Source: Paragordius varius (taxonomy: Eukaryota > Nematomorpha). Taken from it: a DNA stretch of 64,000 bases. Where the stretch lies: the NCBI GenBank assembly GCA_964247055.1, contig OZ176052.1:11408001-11472000 (forward strand), written 5' to 3'. Below the pieces are notes generated by a model. The model was given only the letters and a program-made list of their open reading frames with translations, did no database searches and was not told the DNA's origin. Made by a program: the position numbers and the translations under genes. Shown piece after piece: positions 55,744 through 64,000 of this stretch. Every line of letters begins with the position of its first letter. Position 1 is the stretch's first letter.

Positions 55744-55974
55744 ATCAAATTTATTGAAAGAATTATAATAATAATAATGCACTGTGATCATACAAAGGTA
55801 TGAAGGATATTTCTATGATTTTTACATCATTAAAAAAATTTCTATGGATTTAAATTAAATATTTCCTTAAACATTTCAGTGGTCAAACTTATTCTTTAAT
55901 TTTAATTAACATTAAAAAGTTCTGATTGACAGACACATAACCTATACGTTTAAATAAAAAAATATCATTGAAAT

Positions 55975-56200
55975 ACAGCATAAGCTATATTTAAAAAGCA
56001 AAACGATATTTTTAAAACAATTTTAATTTTCGAATGAGGGCTCCGAATGTTTCAAATTGTGGCCCCCTTTAAAATGTGCTAGTTTTACATAAGCCCAAAA
56101 ATACCAAATTGTGCCATATTGTTATTATATAAATTTTGGCAACTAAAAAAAAATTTTAAAAATTGCATACTTTGTATCAAAATTTAATTATAAAAAAATG
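55975..56200. mobile_element. Foldback element fragment, copy E
   Basis: AAAAAGCAAAACGATATTTTT, GAGGGCTCCGAATGTTTCA and CATAAGCCCAAAAATACCA follow the left arm of copy B (30350-30480) block by block. Only one arm is present. Confidence 0.5.
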
Positions 56201-56491
56201 TTGTTGAAGCGTTATTTGTTGTAATTTAAAGCATAGTGGAAAATATAACACTTGGTACTGAAACCACGGGCCACGAGCCTAGGCAGCCCCAAAACTGTCG
56301 TTCAAAGTTGCTCTGCTTACAAATGCATACAATTGACAAATTTTAACTGATTTTGATATTTATTAATATAATTATCATCTAAATAATGAATCCCTATTTT
56401 GTATTTTAACTTATAAACTTATTTTCCGGTTTTTTTCTTTTATGATATCATCAAAAAAAGTATAAAAAAATGCATATAAGGAATGGCATAT

Positions 56492-56770
56492 ATACCATTT
56501 TTCATGCAAAAACATCATTTTTTCAACCAAATGCAACATTTTTTCAAGCAAACGCAACATTTTTTCAAGCAAACGCAACATTTTTTCAAGCAAACGCAAC
56601 ATTTTTTCAAGCAAACGCAACATTTTTTCATCCAAACGCAACATATTTTCAAGCAAACGCAACATTTTTTCAAGCAAATACAACATTTTTTCAAGCAAAC
56701 GCAACATATTTTCAAGCAAACGCAACAATTTTTCAAGCAAAAACAACATTTTTTTCAAGCAAATATAACA
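56492..56770. repeat. 21-bp minisatellite, cluster 1
   Basis: About ten head-to-tail copies of a 21-bp unit (AACATTTTTTCAAGCAAACGC), preceded by ATACCATTTTTCATGCAAAA. On the minus strand each unit encodes the heptad MLRLLEK, but the unit contains no stop in several frames, so openness alone is not evidence of coding. Confidence 0.9.
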
Positions 56771-57130
56771 AATTTTTTGCACCAATTTTTTTGTCTTATG
56801 ACAATTCTATAATTATTTATTCAATCTTAAATTAACGATTAGTGGATTTTAGCGTTGAATTATTATATTTATTTTTTATTATAAAAATATTAATGGTAAA
56901 ATAATTTCCAAACATTTTAATTTTGCCCTAATATTCTATATATTTATTTAGATCAACATTATTTTAATATACAAACATATATTTTAAATATTTGACTTTT
57001 TTAATCTTTTAAACGTATATAAACCTTTAAGTTTATTATTAATTGATAAAATAGATAAATAGTTATATGTTTTACGCAAACTAATCAAGATAATAACTAG
57101 CTTAAAGTCTGAGATTCAATTTAAGTTAGT

Positions 57131-58200
57131 ATACCATTTTTCATGCAAAAACATCATTTTTTCAACCAAATCCAACATTTTTTCAACCAAACTCAACATT
57201 TTTTCAAGCAAGCGCAACATTTTTTCAACCAAAGACAACATTTTTTCATCCAAACGCAACATTTTTTCAACCAACGACAACATTTTTTTAAGCAAAAACA
57301 ACAATTTTTTTAAAATAAAAAACCATTTTTTTTATTTTAAGACATATTAAATTTAAAGTTAATGTAAATCTAGAATTATGATTTTTATTGTTTTATCATC
57401 AATATTTGATGGTATGATTGATTTTCAAACATTTTAATTTAGCCCATAAATTGCATTATTTATTTATAAATATTTCTTTTATCAATCAATACAATTTGCG
57501 CTTTAAGACTCTCTTTAAAATTTTAAAGTTATCATTCGCTTAAAATTCCTTACATTTTTTGCAGTTTCCATACAGCCGTTATTTTTGTGTGTAATTATCT
57601 ATATATTAAACTAATATCTCTATTTATTAGTTTTTGAATCAAAATTAAAATGTTGAAGGATCAACTTGAAGTGTTCTAGGACTAAGTTTAAATTTAAAAG
57701 AACAATCTTGAAGCGCAGTATATGTTGATTAGGTGAAACTTAAGTTGTAAAAGAAAAAAATAATTAATATAAATAAATAGTGCAATTTATGGGCTAAATT
57801 AAAATGTTTGAAAATCAATCATACCATCAAATATTGATGATAAAACAATAAAAATCATAATTCTAAGCTAAAATTAATTTACATTAACTTTAAATTTAAT
57901 ATGTCTTAAAATAAAAAAAATGGTTTTTTATTTTAAAAAAATTGTTGTTTTTGCTTGAAAAAATGTTGTCGTTGGTTGAAAAAATGTTGCGTTTGGATGA
58001 AAAAATGTTGTCTTTGGTTGAAAAAATGTTGCGTTTGCTTGAAAAAATGTTGCGTTTGCTCGAAAAAATGTTGTCTTTGCTTGAAAAAATGTTGCGTTTG
58101 CTCGAAAAAATGTTGCGTTTGCTTGAAAAAATGTTGAGTTTGGTTGAAAAAATGTTGCATTTGGTTGAAAAAATGATGTTTTTGCATGAAAAATGGTATA
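57131..58200. repeat. Large palindrome with minisatellite arms
   Basis: The left arm (57131-57477) and right arm (57779-58200) are inverted copies. Each has the 21-bp minisatellite outermost (57131-57305 and 57938-58200) and about 170 bp of near-identical unique sequence inside it, for example ACCATTTTTTTTATTTTAAG against CTTAAAATAAAAAAAATGG and ATTTAGCCCATAAATTGCA against TGCAATTTATGGGCTAAAT. The loop (57478-57778) contains a MITE-like element. The right arm has more repeat units (about 12) than the left (about 7). Confidence 0.88.
57495..57720. mobile_element. Inverted-repeat element in the palindrome loop
   Basis: GCGCTTTAAGACTCTCTTTA on the left mirrors AGAACAATCTTGAAGCGC on the right. 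The sequence GTTGAAGGATCAACTTGAAG, GTGTTCTAGG resembles 11640-11670 of the 11206-11693 element. The ends are approximate. Confidence 0.5.
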
Positions 58201-58589
58201 TTGCTTAAACGCAAGTTATCCGTTAAAAATCGATCTTTTAATAATGGAAAAATTATTTTTTAATATTAATGCATAAAAATTATTGGTTATTTCACTTATA
58301 TAATTATTAATCATTTTTATCAAAATATTATCATTTTAACTTTAGATCAGGGGGATTTTAACTGTGATTTATAAGCGGCCCACAAAATCTCTAGCTCTAC
58401 TCATTTAAAATATTTATTTGCATATGTAAATAGCTATGCAATTTGTCGGTATTATATGGTGCCCCGGTCTTGAAATAAAAATGATATTTTGTTTTCATAA
58501 TTATTTTTTAGTGAGTACCGCTGCTTTAAGACATTAAAAAAATATATTCTTTATTTTGATGGCCTAAACTTTTCCATTTTGCCATAGAA

Positions 58590-59165
58590 TTTTGAGAAAA
58601 AGAGTTGTTCGTCTCCAAATTTAAGTAGATTTTTCAAAACACATTTTACATCTTTTGTTAAATATGAAGGCAAACAAATTTTCTAATCGAAATTTCGAAG
58701 ACATAGAGATGTTTCGATTATCAAGTTATAAAAAATGATATATATATCTTAAAGTGCTTTTATACCGTTTTACCATACTCAAATAAGATAAAACACGATT
58801 TATGCTAATTATTTTTTTAAAAATATATAATTTTTCAAAAACGATATATGTTATATAACTTGAAAATTACTATCGTGCACTTTTATGCATTTAATTTTAA
58901 GAAATCTGCCTCAAATTAAACTTTCGGAGCCCACATCTCCAAATTAATGCACAAAAATTTTTAATTTTTAAATGATTTTTGGAATAAAGCATTTATTTTT
59001 CCATCAAAAAATTTTATTCATTATAATGCATGCCAATATTCCAATTTTTTAATATTCAACAATTACCGTAAAAGTTTAGATATTTTTTCTTTCGTAAAGC
59101 ACAAAGCCAACAGCACCATGAAAATCCTAAAGCATCTTCTCTATATATTTTATCACGCTAATAAT
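58590..59165. mobile_element. Foldback element, copy D
   Basis: The right end (AAGCCAACAGCACCATGAAA, ATCCTAAAGC) and the internal AACTTTCGGAGCCCACAT and GAATAAAGCATTTA blocks match copies A-C. The left side has ACATAGAGATGTTTCGAT and ACCGTTTTACCATACTC, more diverged. Confidence 0.5.
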
Positions 59166-59444
59166 TTATGTGCACGTGTTAATGTAGGACCTCATTGGTG
59201 AATTTTGATTCTCTGATTTTAAAAAAGTTGTTTTGTGCCATGTTTTTTTTAAATTCAGTTTTATTTGGCAAAAATAAATTATTTCATTTTTTAACATTCC
59301 ATTACCTTTTAGGCAATTTTATATCCCAGAACAATTTGAAATTTGAATATCATAAAAAATATTTAAGCTAATAATCCGAATTAAAAACATGCTTTCTTTA
59401 GTAGGTTTTTTTAAAAATGTAACATTATTAAAAATTCCTCATTT

Positions 59445-59985
59445 AACACTTCGATTCAAATTGGGTTATCTCAATACCCCAGACTAAATTTAAATTATTT
59501 TTAAAAAACTACTGGAAATGTCTCAAATTATGCTTTTAGCCTAATAAAAATTAATTAATAAACCAAAATAGTTAAATTTCGTTTTGAAAAAAAAGTTTCA
59601 TGTCAAACTACTTCGACTATTTTACAAATTTTTTGCAAAAATTGTGTTCATTTTATGTTAAAAGTAAAGTTAAAGCTAATTTTTTTATATAAACTACATT
59701 TAGCAGTGACAGAAATAGAAAAAGTGGTGAATTTGTATTATTTTTCAATTTAGCCGGTGCACACATGTTATATTAATAAATTTTTACATTTGGATTTTAC
59801 ATTAAGTATCAAGTATTTTTGAATAATATTTATATATTTCGGTTTATTAATGTTATATAAGTGCAAAATTTTGCCATGGCTTCTATTCTCTATATTTTAT
59901 AAAGTATTTAATTTTAAACAGGCCTGGTGTATCCACTACCCCAATTTGGATCGAAGGAAATGAATGTGCTGTATCTAGTGTTATT
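59445..59985. mobile_element. TIR element, second copy
   Basis: Left CGATTCAAATTGGGTTATCT, CAATACCCCAGACTAAATTT; right TAAACAGGCCTGGTGTATCC, ACTACCCCAATTTGGATC. The body is collinear with 39866-40440, including AAGTTTCATGTCAAACTACT and AAGTATTTAATTTTAAACAG. Non-coding. Confidence 0.7.
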
Positions 59986-60915
59986 TTGCCGCATTTTTTT
60001 CTATAATTTTTTTTGAATCGCTTAACAAGCAAATAAATGTATAGGTTCGAAAATGTAAATACTTAAAAAAAGTTTTTAACTACATTTTACGAGAAAAAAC
60101 TTATATTTTAAAATTTTAATCAGCTATTCGTTTCAATCCTGTTTTGGAGCTGTCTTAACTTTGGACTTTCAAGTCCCAAAACTATAAAAAATATAAACTA
60201 TAATACATAAAAAAAATCTTTAATAAAATTTTAATAAAACTATCAAAAGTATTGTTTAATTGGCTGTGGGATATAAGACTACTGGAAAGAGAAACTAAGA
60301 TTTAAAAGTGAAAAGGTAATGGTGTTAAAAATATATTTCTATTATATTACATATGATCGGCTTTTAATTGTTCTTTCACATGTATTTAAATTATCAAGAC
60401 TTGTAATTTTGAAACTGTGCGACATTCCAATCCTAAAATTATTTATTCCACCAAACTTTTAAACCACCAAACGTATATTTGTTTGAGCTAAGGTTAAATT
60501 ATTTTTATAATTATTTGTTTATCTACTAAAATAAAGGATACTCGTGCAAAAATTTACAATTAGATAACTGTTAAAATGACAATTTTATAAATTTTACTAA
60601 AATTAATATGTCTAATTTACATTTAATGAATTTAACTGCCTACTAATAAAAGAAAATTGAAAAAATATTATACTAAAATTTTATATACGTTTATATTAAT
60701 AATTTTCAGTTAAACTATAAAAACTTATATTTTCAATAAAACCACTGATTTATAAAACTATTACTAACAATTATCTATTAACATTTGATCGTATTAATCT
60801 TTTTAGCTTTTGGATTTTATCATAAACATCTGTGTCCACACTAACAAAATTCAAATTTGCTCGCCTTTTATATTACTTTTTAGACTTTGATTGTTGTGCT
60901 TTCCGAAAATAGCGT
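59986..60915. other. AT-rich spacer upstream of EXOSC4
   Basis: No supported exon or repeat was seen. It should contain the EXOSC4 promoter; no element stands out by eye. Confidence 0.4.
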
Positions 60916-63900
60916 ATGGCTCTTTCTTTGTATGGTCTTAGATGTGATGGTCGGAAGCCAGCTGAGATTCGAAAAATGCGAGCTAAATTTGGAATTAGCC
61001 CAAATGCCAATGGAAGTCTTTTGTATGAACAAGGAAACACAAAAGTCCTGGCTAACGTGGTTGGACCTCATCAGGTTTTTTTTCCGAAAATCCGGTTGTA
61101 AAAACGGTCAAAAATATTATTGCGATCTTACCTTTATAAAACATACAACTGGTTCTAGAAAACCGAGTTTAAAAAGATTTCAAAAAACGAATGAATTTGA
61201 CACACTGGAAAATATATTTGAAAATAAATTTTATTTTGCGAAGTATTAGATTAAAATTGGTTTATTGTATAGAGACTAATTATATAATTTGTATTAATGG
61301 TAAAAAGCGTGAATCATTATTATGCATACTTTACTGGCTTTATTTAAAAACGACCTGCTCGGGGGCTTAATAGCCAACTGAATCAAACTACGATTACTTT
61401 TAAAGATAATAAAGTTTTGAAGTTTGATTTGATTTTTTAAAAAACCCAAGTTTTTACTAATATGTAAATATTCAGTACCTAACAATAGATGGATAGTAGC
61501 ATTAAAAATACGAAACTACACTTTACCTCTAGCCTTTTTTGTTCAAATCTAGGGGCGCCCTAAAACTCATAAAAATGTTTTTTATGTATTTTCCAACTAT
61601 TACTGGTTGACATAAAACATTTTTGTGTGGATACCGTACGATAATAGGTTTGAATGTCTATGGAAACAAAATATATATGCAAACGAGCCATAATGTGATG
61701 ATGGTAACTGTTTTGCTGTTATACAAAATACCGTATAATTTGTAATTTTTCTGTTTGCATTAAAGGATAAAACGTTTATGTTATAAAAAAGGAATCTATA
61801 TTAATCCGATATTTAATAAATATACATTCACTAATATAGATTATTTTGGTTAATATAAAATTAATTGTGTAGATTGGGAAATCATCAGTGGCTGGGATAT
61901 CGTCTGCTACATCTGCAAGCGCCTTGAATTACAATATAAACTGTGATAATTCTATTAGTACAAATAATGTGTCTATTTGTGTTTCTATTACGGCCCCAAC
62001 ATTTAGTTCTTCGAGGATTCCCAAAGATCCCAAAGATCCCAAAAATCAAAAACAACAACTGAATACAGATTCTTCAACAGCTGTTTTGCATCACAGTGGG
62101 GGCGCAAAATTTGCTTACCTTGCCGCTCAGCTGGAACAAGCCCTTTACCTCGTGGTACAAACTGAAATGCTCCCTCGAAACTCTCAAATTGACGTTTTTA
62201 TCGAGGTTATTTTTCGTAATTTATTGAATGTTAAAATAAATAAATGTAAACTAATCATAATTGTTTTAATTTTTAACACAAAACTGAATTGATTAAAATA
62301 TGAAACCAAACTTATTTATTTTTACGGAGACAAAAAGTTTTAAAACTTGAAAATTATAGTAGATTTTTTACCAAAATTTTCGTTTTATACATATTAAGGG
62401 TAAGTATAAAATATTGGTCTTACTTTCATAGATGGTTTTATTTGGATACAAATGTTTTTTTGTTACAATTTTGTTATAGAATTATGTTAGAATTGAATTT
62501 TTAAATTTTAACTTTAGATTCCAGTTATTATTTCCATTATATATAATACGAAAAATTTATAAAGACACATTAAAATGATGAATTTTTATGTGTTGATTTT
62601 CAATTTTTTGAATTTAACAAATTTTCAACTTAAGTTTTTACACGCAGAAGCTTTTGGTTTCGTTTAAAATTTATATTTTTTTATTCTATTCCCATGATTT
62701 AGTTAACTTCTTTATGGACTATATTATAGATTTTATGGTATTTGTTAAAACTTTTAAATTAACAATTCCACGATTTATGTCGAATGTTCTAACACGCAGT
62801 AGTCTAAAAAAATGACGATTCAAAAAAGTTCTTTTCATGGATTCTAATTCTATAAGGCTTACCGTGATTTTGCTTGACTATGTTTGGTGCATTTCATAAT
62901 TGTAAAATATCCATTTTTCATTTTGAAGGATTTTATCTATTTAATGGAAAAAGCTTTAAAGATACTATTATGGCCACGTAGTTCAATAGATAAGATGTTA
63001 GCTTACACACTATTTAAGGGCCTAGCTATGATTAGTTCATTTATTAATAAAACATTCATTAGTGAATATAAATTGGCATAAACGTTTATTAAACATTTAC
63101 AAAGCTAAAATTTATATTATTATCATAAAGTTTTCACATATTTTACAAGTATTATTTTTAGATTCTGCAGTTGGATGGAGGCCTCATGTGTGCATGCGCA
63201 AACGGGGCCTCGTTGGCCCTTTTAGATGCGGGAATTCCCATGGCCGCCATTTTATCGTCTGCAAATATTGGAATACATTTTCAGACGCCTCAATATACAA
63301 ATTATTTTATGGAGGAAAATATTGTAAATGATGATGATACTAATAATTATATGAGCGATAATGATAACAATGATAAAAATAATTTAAATGAATCCAACTT
63401 AAAACTAAATAATCATAATATATATCCAAATGAAGATAATCCAAATTTAAATACTAACAAAACTCTTATCCCCAAAAATGAAAAAATTAATGTTGGCACT
63501 AACAATGAGGCAAAAAATAAAATTAGCACAACTAACATTAATAATGTTAAAAAGTTAATCATTGATAATGAAAAAGGTAAAATTTCAATGGGGGAAAAGG
63601 AGATGGATTTATATTCCTTGGGTACTTTGGAAAAAACATCTGATGATGACGATAAATCTTTTGACGAGGAATCTGGTAATGCATTAATTTGTATACAAAT
63701 GTGTGAATCTTATTAATCGGTAAAATTTGTATAATAGCATTTTTTTTCAAATTGTTAATTTAACTTATATATAATTATTTTAATGTGACTTTTTATGAGT
63801 AACCATTTTATTTCTTATTTTATAATTATTTCGATTAATTTTTTAATCTTGCTGTAAAATTAATAGTTTAATTTCCATTCAATGACTTGACTATTATATC

Positions 63901-64000
63901 CCATATTCTATGATTTATATTTATCGTTTTTGTTCAACCTAATTTGTAACAGATGATGAAAACTTTTCCGAATTCGGTAACACCCGATTCCCAGCTGCTA
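60916..64000 (+). CDS. EXOSC4: Exosome complex subunit RRP41, 3' end beyond window
   Basis: RRP41/EXOSC4 is an RNase PH-fold subunit of the six-membered ring of the RNA exosome, which processes and degrades RNA in nucleus and cytoplasm. Exons: 60916-61074, 61873-62205 and 63162 to about 63675, then probably 63953 onward. Seen: LRCDGRKPAEIRKMRAKFGI, GSLLYEQGNTKVLANVVGPH (the RPH start), AAQLEQALYLVVQTEMLPRN then SQIDVFIEV, and ILQLDGGLMCACANGASLAL followed by LDAGIPMAAILSS. These are canonical. Two insertions are unusual: a Ser/Thr/Asn-rich stretch with PKDPKDPKNQK in exon 2, and over 100 Asn/Asp/Lys-rich residues in exon 3 (about 63310-63675). The exon 3 donor is inferred from GTAATG at 63676 in phase 1. 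Reading through would give a stop at 63716. Confidence 0.92.

Noticed and set aside
62967-63040. tRNA-like string (GGCCACGTAGTTCAATAGAT) in the EXOSC4 intron
   Set aside because: There is no paired acceptor stem, no proper anticodon arm and no T-arm GGTTCGA consensus, so it does not fold as a tRNA by eye.

Overview
The window is nuclear DNA of an animal, roughly three-quarters A+T, with intron-split genes separated by AT-rich, repeat-filled spacers. I read ten protein genes by following exon phase. They include animal-specific types: an ADAMTS-like metalloprotease, a GPR158/GPR179-like class C receptor, an NRBP pseudokinase and an SLC44 transporter. Many proteins carry asparagine-rich insertions. 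Ten introns in five genes are only 24-34 nt long, while most others are 56 nt to over 2 kb and often hold transposons. Introns near 26 nt are known in dicyemid mesozoans, so a miniaturised parasitic animal (dicyemid, orthonectid or possibly myxozoan) is the best guess. The species is not determined.

Layout, left to right. 0.16-2.08 kb (-): SLC44 choline-transporter-like gene, running off the left edge, divergent from MED8 (2.15-3.66 kb, +) across about 73 bp. 3.7-7.0 kb: spacer with MITEs and a hAT-like remnant. 7.08-18.35 kb (+): ADAMTS-like gene of 18 inferred exons, with a mariner in intron 1 and MITEs and a foldback element in other introns. 19.01-20.35 kb (-): MPV17, divergent from ATP5F1B (20.45-25.26 kb, +) across 100 bp. 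25.5-27.2 kb: hAT-like non-autonomous element. 28.13-36.86 kb (-): GPR158-like receptor. 37.4-38.5 kb: second mariner. 39.0-41.3 kb (-): two-exon orphan gene. 41.96-48.0 kb (-): NRBP pseudokinase. 48-51.6 kb: spacer with a mariner fragment and a foldback element. 51.6-54.8 kb (+): secreted orphan protein. 55.3-55.7 kb: possible small gene. 55.9-60.8 kb: repeat-dense block with 21-bp minisatellites, one pair forming a large palindrome. 60.9 kb to the right edge (+): EXOSC4/RRP41.

The genes are unrelated housekeeping and signalling functions with no shared pathway: transcription (MED8), mitochondria (ATP5F1B, MPV17), RNA decay (EXOSC4), membrane and extracellular roles (SLC44, ADAMTS, the receptor) and trafficking/signalling (NRBP). 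The main novelty is gene architecture: ultrashort introns beside transposon-swollen ones, compact divergent promoters, poly(A) signals overlapping stop codons, and low-complexity insertions in conserved proteins. All exon boundaries come from reading frame, splice dinucleotides and remembered family sequences; no alignment was run.
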